In this document: positions 16,022 to 24,506 of the stretch, piece by piece
Position numbering within the stretch: position 1 is the stretch's first letter
Layout: every line of letters begins with the position of its first letter
DNA from: Nitrospira sp.
GTDB taxonomy: Bacteria > Nitrospirota > Nitrospiria > Nitrospirales > Nitrospiraceae
Assembly (NCBI GenBank): GCA_018242665.1
Contig: JAFEBL010000030.1
Span: 1 to 44,974 of the forward strand
Length of the DNA: 44,974 bases
Direction of reading: 5' to 3'
The notes under the pieces: model-generated
The model's input: only the letters and a program-made list of their open reading frames with translations
What the model was told of the DNA's origin: nothing
The model's database searches: none
Position numbers and translations under genes: made by a program

Positions 16022-17349
16022 ATCGTGTGATCATCGGGTTGATGATGGTTCTCTGTGTCGCGGTCGGAGCCGGAGTTCTTGGGATTCTGGATTCCCGCGC
16101 GACCGATGTCTTTCTTGAAGCCACCAGGCCGGACTTCCAAAAGATCCCCATCGGGGTGTTTGGGTTTCAGAACGGCGGTGGTCCGGAATGGCTCGGAGGG
16201 CGACTCGAAGAGGTGTTGAAGGCCGATCTGCAACGTTCATTGGTGTTTTCGCTGGTGGACTTGCCTGGCATCGGGGTGAAAGCTCGCGAAGTGAGCACGA
16301 CCGATAAGGCAATCTTCAAGCAGGCTGCCGAGAACGGCGTGTCGGTCCTGGTGTGGGGCAAGTCCGGCCAGAAGAACGGCAGCAAGGACAGCGAGTTGTT
16401 GATGGACGGATTCGTCTACGACAGCGGCAGCGACGAGGTGGTGGGCGGTAAGCGGTATGTGGGATCGACGTCGGTCGTGCGATTGATGGCGCACCGGTTT
16501 GCCGACGAATTGGTCTTCCGTTACACGGGGGAACCGGGTATCGCCAGAACCAAGATCGTGTACGTCGCGGAGCATGGGAATGCCCGCGAATTATTCGTGA
16601 TGGATTACGACGGGTATGAGCCGAAACAGATCACGGCGGACGGTTTCCTGAACCTCATGCCGCGCTGGTCGCCGGATCGACGCTTTATCGTGTTCACCGC
16701 CTACCGGAGCCGGAACACCCAGGACATCGACATTTTGGAACTGGCGACCGGCAAACGCTGGACGCTGGTCTCGATGGCGGGGTTGAACATTACTCCGGCC
16801 TTGTCGCCCGACGGAAATTTTCTGGCGTTTGCGAGCAGTCAGGACGGCAACTCCGAGATCTACAAGCTTGATACGCGCACCAAAGCGTCACAGCGCCTGA
16901 CCGTCAATCAGGGCGGCGATCTCTCACCCTCCTGGTCCCCCACCGGGCGGGAAATCGTCTTTACGTCCGATCGCGGCGGGGCGCCGCAGGTCTTCATCAT
17001 GAGTGCCGACGGGTCGAACGTGCGCCGCCTGACCTATGAAGGCGACTACAATGCCGCCCCGGCCTGGTCGCCGCGCGGCAACTGGATTGCGTATGTCTGC
17101 CGCACGGCTCAGCGTCTCTATAAGGTGTGCATCGTGTCGCCGGACGGGCAGAAGCGAGTGCAAGTGACGACGGGTCCCGGCATCGACGATTCCCCATCCT
17201 GGTCGCCCGACGGCCGGCACCTGACATTCAGTTCGACCGTGGATGGGAAGAGCCACATCTATATGGTCGATACCGACGGAAAAAATCTGGAACGCATCAC
17301 GTTTGGCGGCACGCATAACAGCTCGCCCTCGTGGTCTCCGGCGCTGTAG
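16018..17349 (+). CDS. tolB: Tol-Pal periplasmic beta-propeller protein TolB
   Basis: 443 residues. A signal or hydrophobic N-terminus (about 5-25) precedes the alpha/beta domain (about 30-160: FQKIPIGVFGFQNGGGPEW...). A six-bladed propeller (about 180-443) follows; each blade shows the WSPDGxxIxF theme (PRWSPDRRFIVF, PALSPDGNFLAF, PSWSPTGREIVF, PAWSPRGNWIAY, PSWSPDGRHLTF, PSWSPAL), and the last half-blade closes the ring. TolB shuttles between Pal and TolA. Followed 69 nt later by pal. Confidence 0.97.
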   Translation: MNRVIIGLMMVLCVAVGAGVLGILDSRATDVFLEATRPDFQKIPIGVFGFQNGGGPEWLGGRLEEVLKADLQRSLVFSLVDLPGIGVKAREVSTTDKAIFKQAAENGVSVLVWGKSGQKNGSKDSELLMDGFVYDSGSDEVVGGKRYVGSTSVVRLMAHRFADELVFRYTGEPGIARTKIVYVAEHGNARELFVMDYDGYEPKQITADGFLNLMPRWSPDRRFIVFTAYRSRNTQDIDILELATGKRWTLVSMAGLNITPALSPDGNFLAFASSQDGNSEIYKLDTRTKASQRLTVNQGGDLSPSWSPTGREIVFTSDRGGAPQVFIMSADGSNVRRLTYEGDYNAAPAWSPRGNWIAYVCRTAQRLYKVCIVSPDGQKRVQVTTGPGIDDSPSWSPDGRHLTFSSTVDGKSHIYMVDTDGKNLERITFGGTHNSSPSWSPAL

Positions 17350-17418
17350 AGGTTGTCATCAAGCAAGCGACAGGGTCTATTGGCTGTTCACCATTCACCA
17401 GTGATGAGGAGTGACGAT

Positions 17419-18168
17419 ATGAGGATACGGGTAGCGACAATGGGCCTGACAATGGTTGTCGGGATGCTGTTGGTCATGCAGGCAGGGTGTTCCAAGAAGT
17501 CGATTCAGTCCGGGGGCGATGCACAGTCGTCGGAGCGGGGCATGGCCAAGTCGGGCACCCCCGCTCAGTCACAAGCCCAACTGCCGCCGCCTTCAGGGTT
17601 GGATGCTCCCAGCGCCACCTTCCCGGACTTGTCTCTTTCCAGCAAGCCGGAAGATCCGGAAACCGGCGGCTTGCGCGGATTTGATTCCGTGTCGGGCGGC
17701 AAGGCTCCGTCCGAAGAGCGGCTCGGTGGTGGTGGCACCATGTTGGCCAAGGTCGAGCCCTCGGAGAGCACGGCGCGCCAGATCGAGGAAATCCGCCGCG
17801 AGCAGGCAAAAGAGCAGGCGGCGTCGGCCGAGGCTGGATTGCGCGATGTGTTTTTCGGGTACGACAGCTGGACGATTACGGAAGAAGGCCGGCAGTCGTT
17901 GACGCAGGATGCCCAGTGGATCAAGGCGAATGCCGGAGCGCTGGTCAAGATCGAAGGCCATTGCGACGAACGCGGTACGCTGGCCTACAACCTTGTGTTG
18001 GGGGAAAAACGAGCCAAAGCCGTTCGGAACTATTTGGTGGAACTTGGCATTGGTGCCAACCGGTTGTCAGTGGTGTCGTACGGCAAGGAGCGGCCGTTTT
18101 GCAACGAGCGCAGTGAGAGCTGCTATCAGCAGAATCGCCGTGGACATGTAGTCGTCCGGTCGAAATAA
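17419..18168 (+). CDS. pal: Peptidoglycan-associated lipoprotein Pal
   Basis: Outer-membrane lipoprotein binding peptidoglycan. 249 residues from ATG 17419, preceded by GAGGAG; frame extension upstream to 17353 is not needed. The lipobox MQAGC places lipidation at Cys 24. A Ser/Pro/Gly-rich linker (about 25-135) is longer than in E. coli Pal. The OmpA-like domain (about 145-249) has DVFFGYDSW, EGHCDERGTLAYNLVLGEKR and SYGKERP signatures, with the Asp and Arg that bind diaminopimelate. A large hairpin follows in the gap to the next gene. Confidence 0.97.
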   Translation: MRIRVATMGLTMVVGMLLVMQAGCSKKSIQSGGDAQSSERGMAKSGTPAQSQAQLPPPSGLDAPSATFPDLSLSSKPEDPETGGLRGFDSVSGGKAPSEERLGGGGTMLAKVEPSESTARQIEEIRREQAKEQAASAEAGLRDVFFGYDSWTITEEGRQSLTQDAQWIKANAGALVKIEGHCDERGTLAYNLVLGEKRAKAVRNYLVELGIGANRLSVVSYGKERPFCNERSESCYQQNRRGHVVVRSK

Positions 18169-18210
18169 CTGTTCCAATCATGGATGATGTGACATGATTC
18201 CCCGGAACAG
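18169..18210 (+). repeat. Long bulged hairpin between pal and the first CpoB-like gene
   Basis: CTGTTCC (18169-18175) plus AATCAT (18176-18181) pair with ATGATT (18194-18199) and GGAACAG (18204-18210): 13 perfect base pairs interrupted only by a 4-nt C bulge on the right. The hairpin begins immediately at the pal stop codon and has no T-tract. It may partly stop or stabilise the pal transcript and so set the ratio of pal to the downstream gene. Confidence 0.6.
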
Positions 18211-18219
18211 ACGCCGGTC
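18202..18219 (+). repeat. 18-bp direct repeat, copy 1
   Basis: CCGGAACAGACGCCGGTC occurs here, overlapping the right arm of the hairpin and ending just before the Shine-Dalgarno of the CpoB-like gene. An exact second copy lies at 19380-19397. Confidence 0.8.
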
Positions 18220-18233
18220 AAGGGAGACTTGTC

Positions 18234-19916
18234 ATGGACAGTGGATGTGCTCCTCGAAGTGAGATGGCGACGGTATCATTCATCGCGGGCCTTGTGACAC
18301 CCGGCAGACAGGCCGGGCCGCGGCGACTTGCCTTGCTGGCGCTCGCCGCGACGGGGTTCGCGCTCTTGTCGGGATGCGTCGCACAACAGGCTGATCTCAA
18401 GCAAACCGAACGAGAACTCCAGCGCCGCATCAAGCAGCAGACGGAGGAGCAGGCCCAGAATAGGGCCCGCCAAAATCAGGAAATCGTATCGCTGCGTGAG
18501 CAGGACATTCCCTCCTTGCGCGGCGATCTCGATAAGGCGATGCACCGTTCGCAAGTGCTTGAGTCGCGGCAGGACGACCTGCTGTCCAAACTGGCCTCCC
18601 AGGAGTCGAAGTTTGAACGGCGTATCGGCGAGAGCGAAAAACGCTCCATCGAGGATAACAAACGGCTCGGTTGGGTGGAGAAGCAGCTGGTCGATCAAGA
18701 TGCGCTGCTCAAAGGCGAGCGCGATCGCAGCCGGGCCGAACTCGCGGCCGTTACGTCCCGCCTGGATCAAGTGACCAGCCACATCGATGCCATTCAAAAA
18801 AATGTGTTGGACTCGATGCAGAAGACCACCACTGTGCTGGCGCAGAAGGTGGACTCACGGTTGGAGGAACAGCAGAAAGCGCTGCATGGGCTGGAAACTC
18901 GCTCGCAGAACATCACTCAGCTCGATGCCCAGAACAAGGTGCTGGCGGATCAGGTGACGAAGTTCAATCAGGCGCTCGTGGATTTCAGGCAGGCATTGAA
19001 TGGCCTGGGCGAACGCGTGGTGCAGCAGGACCAGGCGGTGAAGCATTTGGCCGCATCGCTGGAGCAGGATACGGCGGCATGGGGGAAGCGAACCGACGCG
19101 CTGGCCGGAAAGATCGAAGCAGACAACAAAGTGACGGCCGAACATTTCAACGAGGTGAACCGGAGCGTGGCATCCGTGGCCAAGGCGTTGGAAAACGCCG
19201 GCGGCAAGTTTGTCTCTCGTGAGGATGACCACGAGCGGCGCCTGGAAGACACGACCCGTGAACTAACCCATGTGCAAGCGCAGATTCAGACCATCGACAA
19301 GAATCTGGAAAACCAGCACGCGTTTCTCAAGCAGGTGGAGCAACATTTGGTGGCGTTGCGGACGAGTGCCGCGCAACGGCCGGAACAGACGCCGGTCGTG
19401 GCTGAAGCCGCACCCCTTCCACCGGCAGCGCCGGCCCCAGTTCCTGTCCCCTCTTCGGCATCAGCGCAAGACGTGGCGCCCTCCTCGGCTGCGGCCGTCA
19501 TGCCCCGTGCGGAAAATCGGAGCGCGGCCTTGATGGCGGATCGGGAATCCTACGAGCGGACCTTAACTCGTTTCAAGGATGGTGATCTGGACGGAGCCCG
19601 TCAGGGATTCGCCGAGTTTCTCGTCCAGCATCCCCACTCGGATTTGGCCCCGAACGCCCGCTTCTGGCTCGGTGAATCCTACTATGGCAAAAAAGATTAC
19701 CCCCGCGCGATTGATGCGTACGATCAAGTGCAACTGAACCATCCCGCTAGCGAAAAGGTGCCGGCGGCCCTCTTGAAAAAAGGCTATGCCTATCTGGCGC
19801 TGAAAGATCGGAAAAAGGCGGCGTCGGCTCTCAAACAAGTCATCGACCTGTATCCGAGGTCTCCGGAAGCCAATAAGGCCATGGACAAACTCAATCAGCT
19901 AAAGGAGTCGCACTGA
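18234..19916 (+). CDS. Long CpoB/YbgF-like coiled-coil TPR lipoprotein
   Basis: 560 residues, about twice the length of E. coli CpoB (YbgF). ATG 18234 has GGGAG 7 nt upstream; an internal ATG at 18264 is possible. A long signal region ends in the lipobox LLSGC (Cys 48). Residues ~52-370 are an almost continuous coiled coil (ERELQRRIKQQTEEQAQNRA and many later heptads). A Pro/Ala linker follows (about 380-425), then a C-terminal TPR domain (about 435-560) with FWLGESYYGKKDYPRAIDAY and PAALLKKGYAYLALKDRKKA, the CpoB/YbgF signature. CpoB links the Tol machine to peptidoglycan synthases; E. coli CpoB is periplasmic, so the lipobox suggests tethering to a membrane. A second homologue follows after 2 nt. 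Confidence 0.88.
   Translation: MDSGCAPRSEMATVSFIAGLVTPGRQAGPRRLALLALAATGFALLSGCVAQQADLKQTERELQRRIKQQTEEQAQNRARQNQEIVSLREQDIPSLRGDLDKAMHRSQVLESRQDDLLSKLASQESKFERRIGESEKRSIEDNKRLGWVEKQLVDQDALLKGERDRSRAELAAVTSRLDQVTSHIDAIQKNVLDSMQKTTTVLAQKVDSRLEEQQKALHGLETRSQNITQLDAQNKVLADQVTKFNQALVDFRQALNGLGERVVQQDQAVKHLAASLEQDTAAWGKRTDALAGKIEADNKVTAEHFNEVNRSVASVAKALENAGGKFVSREDDHERRLEDTTRELTHVQAQIQTIDKNLENQHAFLKQVEQHLVALRTSAAQRPEQTPVVAEAAPLPPAAPAPVPVPSSASAQDVAPSSAAAVMPRAENRSAALMADRESYERTLTRFKDGDLDGARQGFAEFLVQHPHSDLAPNARFWLGESYYGKKDYPRAIDAYDQVQLNHPASEKVPAALLKKGYAYLALKDRKKAASALKQVIDLYPRSPEANKAMDKLNQLKESH
19380..19397 (+). repeat. 18-bp direct repeat, copy 2
   Basis: Exact copy of the sequence at 18202-18219, here inside the CpoB-like coding region, within the segment encoding RPEQTPV in the Pro-rich linker. 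Spacing between copies is 1178 bp. Confidence 0.8.
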
Positions 19917-19918
19917 CG

Positions 19919-20698
19919 ATGAAGCTCCGATTGATACGCACCCTCCAGGTGGGTGCCGGACTGGCCTGCGGGCTGGTGGTCGCCGGTTGTGCCAAACATG
20001 CCGATTTTTTGGAAATCCGGGATCAGATGTCCCTCGTCACCAGGACACAGGATCAGGAGCAAAAACGTTTCGAAGCGATGCAGCGCCGGTTGGAATCGCT
20101 GGAACGGGTGCGCGAGCCGGAGGGTGGGAAATTGAGGCTGGACGAGGCCTTGGCCCGCCTGCAAAAACTCGAGGGCCGTTTGGCAAAAATCGAAGAGACA
20201 CAAATCGCGCAAGCGGCTTCCATGCGTTCGGATCTTGCCCTCGCCGAAGCGAACCGTCAGGCGCGTGTGTCAAAACCCTCAGGCCCCATCGAGCCTCCTG
20301 CGATCATGCCCGGAGTGCCATCGATTACCCCGACTTCGGCGTTCAACCTCGCCTACAACGACTATCTCAACGGAAAGTTTGATCTCGCGGTGGGCGGCTT
20401 TCAGCATTTCATCAGAGATTTTCCCTCCACGTCTCTGACGCCCAATGCCCATTACTGGCTGGGCGAATCGTACTATGGCCAAAAAGACTACATCCGCGCC
20501 ATGCAGTCGTTCGAGCACGTGGTCAATGAATATGCGGGCAATGAGAAGGTGCCTGCCGCGCTCTTCAAGCTCGGCCTGTCGGCGGCGGAAACCGGCGATA
20601 CCGCCAAATCCAGGAAGTATCTCAAGCGGGTCATCGAGGAGTATTCGACGTCGGACGAAGCCAAGCTTGCGAAGACGAAGATGGCCGAAATTCGATGA
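19919..20698 (+). CDS. Short CpoB/YbgF-like TPR lipoprotein
   Basis: 259 residues, the family's normal size. The signal sequence ends in the lipobox VVAGC (Cys 24). A short coiled coil (about 30-100) and the TPR domain (about 135-259) follow: AFNLAYNDYLNGKFDLAVGG, HYWLGESYYGQKDYIRAMQS, and AALFKLGLSAAETGDTAKSR. This matches the position of ybgF/cpoB at the end of tol-pal operons, so it is the better ortholog by length; the larger paralogue immediately upstream shares the TPR signature. It starts 2 nt after the upstream stop (TGACG-ATG), coupling translation. Probably the last gene of the tol operon. Confidence 0.92.
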   Translation: MKLRLIRTLQVGAGLACGLVVAGCAKHADFLEIRDQMSLVTRTQDQEQKRFEAMQRRLESLERVREPEGGKLRLDEALARLQKLEGRLAKIEETQIAQAASMRSDLALAEANRQARVSKPSGPIEPPAIMPGVPSITPTSAFNLAYNDYLNGKFDLAVGGFQHFIRDFPSTSLTPNAHYWLGESYYGQKDYIRAMQSFEHVVNEYAGNEKVPAALFKLGLSAAETGDTAKSRKYLKRVIEEYSTSDEAKLAKTKMAEIR

Positions 20699-20770
20699 CC
20701 TTGGGCTTGCGGTGCGGTCTCCTCTCCACTGAGCCATCCTCCAGCCAACCTTCAGGGGGCCTGTCTTCCC

Positions 20771-22567
20771 ATGGATATAGTCAGTAGCGCGGGGAAGATT
20801 CAGGTCCTGCCGGGCGATGTCATCGGCCGCATTGCGGCGGGTGAGGTCGTCGAACGCCCGGCCGCCGTGGTGAAGGAGCTGATCGAAAACAGCTTGGATG
20901 CCGGCAGTTCCACCATTGGTGTTGAGATCAAGGACGGTGGGCTCGGGCTGATTCGAATCACGGACGACGGCGAAGGGATGCCGCGGCGTGATGCTCTTCT
21001 GGCCTTTGAACGACATGCCACCAGTAAATTGCAGTCGGACAGGCAGCTCGGCTCCATTCGCACGATGGGATTTCGCGGTGAGGCCTTGCCGAGCATCGCC
21101 GCCGTCTCGAACGTTCGCCTGCGAACGGTGGCCAGGAACGAGCCGATAGGCACGCAGCTCTGGCTCTCCGGCGGCACGATCACGCGGACGGAAGACGCCG
21201 CCGCGATTCCCGGCACCTCGATCGAGGTGTCGGAGCTGTTCTTCAATACGCCGGCTCGCCGAAAGTTCCTCAAATCCACCACGACCGAGTTTTCCCACAT
21301 CAGCCATGTGGTCCAGCAGGCGGCGCTCGCCTGGCCGCACGTGCATTTCCGCCTCATTCATAATGGCTACGACGTGTTCGTGCTTCCCGGAGTGTCGTCG
21401 GCTCGTGACCGCGTGCTGCAGGTCTATCGCGCGGCCTTCGGAGATCGAGCGTTGGCTGTGGACGTCGAACGTGACGGGCTTTCCTTGAAAGGCTTCATTG
21501 TGGATCCTGTTCGGGCTCGAGCCGGCAGGACGCCACAGGAGTTATTCGTCAATCGCCGGCCGATCAAGAACAGCACGGTGCAACATGCCGTGACCGACGG
21601 GTACAGTTCGTTTCTCGCGAAGGGTCATGCGCCGTTGTTTGTGTTGTTTCTGGACGTCGAGCCCCAGCGGGTCGACGTGAATGTGCATCCCACCAAACGA
21701 GAAGTCCGGTTTGCCGACACAGAAGCGATCCACCAGTTGGTACGATCCGCAGTGCGTCAGACCTTAGGACGGGCACAGGTGCAGGCATCCTTGGCCGGAG
21801 CCGCCCATGACAGACCGAATGGCGATGCGGCTATGCTGGCCTCCGGCGTGATGAGCCGGGCGGTGGCGTCGGAGCGTGAACCGTATGAGCCGGGTGCTGA
21901 GCCTCAGACTACCGTCGCGCCATCGGCGTCGCCGCCGAGCCAAATATCGTTCATGGGCGAGGGGGCCGCATCCTACGCGGTGGATGACGTTCGGGAGATT
22001 GTGCCGCTCGGTCAAATGAGCCGGACGTTTCTCATCGCGCAAGTGGGAGATGAACTCCAGGTGGTCGATCAACATACGGCCCATGAGCGGGTGTTGTTCG
22101 AACGCCTGTGGCGTGCCTGGCAGGGACGCGCCCTGCCGTCTCAGCCCCTGCTGTTGCCGGAGCCGTTGGAAGTGCCAATGCAGCAAGCCCTCATCCTGCA
22201 ACGCCATCTTCCCGAATTGGAGCGGCTTGGTTTGCTCATCGAGCCGTTTGGCCCGGCCTCGTTTCTCATCCGGAGTCTGCCGCTGATGTTGGGCCACCCG
22301 GACGTCTCGGCATTGGTACAGGACTTGATTGAAGACCTCGAGCAGTGGGACTCCATTTCCTCCCTCGAACTCAAGGTCAAGCCGATTTTGGCTTCGCTGG
22401 CTTGTCATGGGGCGGTTCGAGCGGGACGGGCCATGGCGCTGCCTGAAATCAAGCAATTGGTGCAAGACTGGGTCGCGGAGGGGCTGATCATGACCTGCCC
22501 ACACGGCCGCCGCGTGGCGTTCCGCCTGTCGAGCGACGAACTGGCGCGCTTGTTCGATCGCGCGTAG
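20771..22567 (+). CDS. mutL: DNA mismatch repair protein MutL
   Basis: 598 residues. The N-terminal GHKL ATPase has ENSLDAGSS (about 36), DDGEGM (about 62), GFRGEALPSIAAVSNV (about 100) and the S5-like domain (about 225-330, VDVNVHPTKREVRF). A variable linker (about 340-415) precedes the C-terminal dimerisation domain. This carries DQHTAHERVLFE (about 437), the MutL endonuclease motif DQHA(x)2E(x)4E with Thr for Ala, plus ACHGAVRAG and CPHGRR. The nuclease elements suggest a MutH-independent incision mechanism. It starts a tight operon with miaA, 17 nt downstream. Confidence 0.97.
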   Translation: MDIVSSAGKIQVLPGDVIGRIAAGEVVERPAAVVKELIENSLDAGSSTIGVEIKDGGLGLIRITDDGEGMPRRDALLAFERHATSKLQSDRQLGSIRTMGFRGEALPSIAAVSNVRLRTVARNEPIGTQLWLSGGTITRTEDAAAIPGTSIEVSELFFNTPARRKFLKSTTTEFSHISHVVQQAALAWPHVHFRLIHNGYDVFVLPGVSSARDRVLQVYRAAFGDRALAVDVERDGLSLKGFIVDPVRARAGRTPQELFVNRRPIKNSTVQHAVTDGYSSFLAKGHAPLFVLFLDVEPQRVDVNVHPTKREVRFADTEAIHQLVRSAVRQTLGRAQVQASLAGAAHDRPNGDAAMLASGVMSRAVASEREPYEPGAEPQTTVAPSASPPSQISFMGEGAASYAVDDVREIVPLGQMSRTFLIAQVGDELQVVDQHTAHERVLFERLWRAWQGRALPSQPLLLPEPLEVPMQQALILQRHLPELERLGLLIEPFGPASFLIRSLPLMLGHPDVSALVQDLIEDLEQWDSISSLELKVKPILASLACHGAVRAGRAMALPEIKQLVQDWVAEGLIMTCPHGRRVAFRLSSDELARLFDRA

Positions 22568-22584
22568 CAGAGGAGCGCAGGCGC

Positions 22585-23607
22585 ATGGTCCGGCTCACGG
22601 AATCGATGAGAGCGTCACGGCCGCTGGTTGTGCTGGTCGGGCCGACGGCGGTCGGGAAAAGTGAGATCGGGCTCCGGCTGGCGCGCAGCTTGGACACGGA
22701 TCTCCTGACGGCTGATTCGCGCCAAGTCTATCGCGGAATGGATATCGCCACCGATAAGCCCGCGACGGAACAACGGCAGGGCGTGCCGCATCGCCTCATC
22801 GATCTGGTGGATCCCGACGAGCCGTTTAATGCCGGGCAATATCGCACGCTCGCCTTGCAGGAGATCGAGCGTCTCTATGGCGAACGCCGTGTGCCGTTGG
22901 TGGTCGGTGGAACCGGACTCTACATTCGGACGCTGATTCACGGATTATGTGATGCCCCTCGTGCCGATCAGGCGTTTCGTGCCGCACTGCTTCGAGAAGC
23001 AGCGGCTCGCGGCCGGTATTATCTCCACGAGGAGTTGACGCGAATCGATCCGGAATCGGCCGGGCGTCTGCATCCGCATGATGAGGTGAAAATCGTGCGG
23101 GCGCTCGAGGTGTACCATCTGTCCGGACGGCGCTTGTCGGACATGCAGCAACGGCATGGGTTTGCCGAGCAGCCGTTTGCGGTGTTGATGATCGGGCTCA
23201 CGCGCGACCGTCCGCAACTCTATCGCCGCATCGACGAGCGGGTGGAGGCGATGTTCGCCCGCGGAGTCGTCGAGGAAACCGAGGGCCTGTTGGCTCAGGG
23301 CTACCGGCGGGAGTCGGGTGCGATGAAAGGGTTGGGGTATCAGCAGATCGCGGGGTATCTGTCCGGCGACTATGACCGAGCGGAGGCGCTTCGCTTGCTT
23401 CAGCGCGACACGAGGCATTTTGCGAAACGCCAGTTGACCTGGTTCCGGAAGGAGCCGGGACTGCAATGGTGGTCGCTCACGGAGCAGGACGACCCAGAAG
23501 ACGTGTCTCGCCGTTTGTTGAAGACGGTTGAGTCGTTCTTGCGAGAAGTAGATTGTCGACGGCCGGCGGAAATGCCGGCATCACTTACGATGGAAACGGA
23601 ATCATGA
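22585..23607 (+). CDS. miaA: tRNA dimethylallyltransferase
   Basis: Transfers dimethylallyl from DMAPP to A37 of tRNAs reading UNN codons. 340 residues. The P-loop GPTAVGKSE (about 19-27), the substrate-binding DSRQVYRGMDIATDKP (about 46-61), VGGTGLYIRTL (about 111) and the C-terminal KGLGYQQIAGYL and KRQLTWFRKE are canonical. GAGGAG lies 9-14 nt before ATG 22585. Its stop overlaps the ATG of the MTA phosphorylase gene (ATGA), so the two are coupled. mutL-miaA adjacency is widespread in bacteria. Confidence 0.97.
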   Translation: MVRLTESMRASRPLVVLVGPTAVGKSEIGLRLARSLDTDLLTADSRQVYRGMDIATDKPATEQRQGVPHRLIDLVDPDEPFNAGQYRTLALQEIERLYGERRVPLVVGGTGLYIRTLIHGLCDAPRADQAFRAALLREAAARGRYYLHEELTRIDPESAGRLHPHDEVKIVRALEVYHLSGRRLSDMQQRHGFAEQPFAVLMIGLTRDRPQLYRRIDERVEAMFARGVVEETEGLLAQGYRRESGAMKGLGYQQIAGYLSGDYDRAEALRLLQRDTRHFAKRQLTWFRKEPGLQWWSLTEQDDPEDVSRRLLKTVESFLREVDCRRPAEMPASLTMETES

Positions 23608-24503
23608 CGACATCGAAGAAGACTGTTCAGGCCGCTATCGGGATCATCGGCGGAAGTGGGCTGTATCACATCGAGGGGCTGCAGCGGATCCGTGAAGTGC
23701 GCGTGCGTACCCCGTTTGGCGTCCCCTCGGATGCCGTGGTGCTGGGGCAGTTGGGCGGCGTGCGCGTGGCGTTTCTGTCTCGGCATGGTAGGGGACATCG
23801 GGTCAATCCGGGAAGCATCAATTACCGCGCCAACATCTATGCATTGAAATCGCTGGGTGTCCGGCAGGTCATTTCCGTCAGCGCGGTCGGCAGCATGAAA
23901 GAAGATATTCATCCCGGAGATGTCGTGTTGCCGGATCAGTTCATCGATCTCACGAAGCGGCGGGTCTCAACCTTTTTCGATGACGGCATTGTGGCGCATG
24001 TCGGGTTCGGTGAACCGGTGTGCGCATTTCTGGCCGAGGCGTTGGCGCAGGCCGGACGGCGGGCCGGGGCGCGTCTCCATCGTGGCGGCACCTATGTGTG
24101 TATGGAGGGGCCGCAATTTTCGACCAAGGCCGAATCCCGGCTGTACCGTCAATGGGGCGTGGATGTCATCGGCATGACCAACATGCCGGAGGCGAAACTC
24201 GCCAGGGAGGCGGAGCTCTGTTACGCCACCGTGGCGCTGGCGACCGACTACGACTGTTGGCATGAGACGGAAGAAGCCGTGACCGTGGAAGCGATTCTTG
24301 CCACCCTCCATAAGAATGTCGCACTGGCCAAGCAGATGTTGCAGACCGTGGTGCCCACATTGGCTGCCGATCGTGTCTGCGCCTGTCAGCAGGCGCTTGG
24401 GAATGCCATCGTGACGGCTCCGGCTCACATGCCTGCGGCGGCCAAACGAAAATTGAACCTCTTGATTGCTCCCTATGTGCAGACGCGGAAAGGAAAACGG
24501 TGA
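23604..24503 (+). CDS. mtnP: S-methyl-5'-thioadenosine phosphorylase
   Basis: Phosphorolysis of methylthioadenosine to adenine and methylthioribose-1-phosphate. 299 residues from ATG 23604, which overlaps the miaA stop. Motifs: GIIGGSGLY, the phosphate-binding RHGRGH-type segment, SVSAVGSMKEDIHPGDVVLPDQ, YVCMEGPQFSTKAESRLYR and MTNMPEAKLAREAELCY. The TDYDCWH segment and the MTNMPE run distinguish MTA phosphorylase from purine nucleoside phosphorylase. The length is normal. Followed after 3 nt by a PfkB-type kinase. Confidence 0.93.
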   Translation: MTTSKKTVQAAIGIIGGSGLYHIEGLQRIREVRVRTPFGVPSDAVVLGQLGGVRVAFLSRHGRGHRVNPGSINYRANIYALKSLGVRQVISVSAVGSMKEDIHPGDVVLPDQFIDLTKRRVSTFFDDGIVAHVGFGEPVCAFLAEALAQAGRRAGARLHRGGTYVCMEGPQFSTKAESRLYRQWGVDVIGMTNMPEAKLAREAELCYATVALATDYDCWHETEEAVTVEAILATLHKNVALAKQMLQTVVPTLAADRVCACQQALGNAIVTAPAHMPAAAKRKLNLLIAPYVQTRKGKR

Positions 24504-24506
24504 AAC

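Noticed and set aside
20279..21361. 360-codon minus-strand frame over the CpoB-like and mutL genes
   Set aside because: Antisense to well-identified genes, with no motif.
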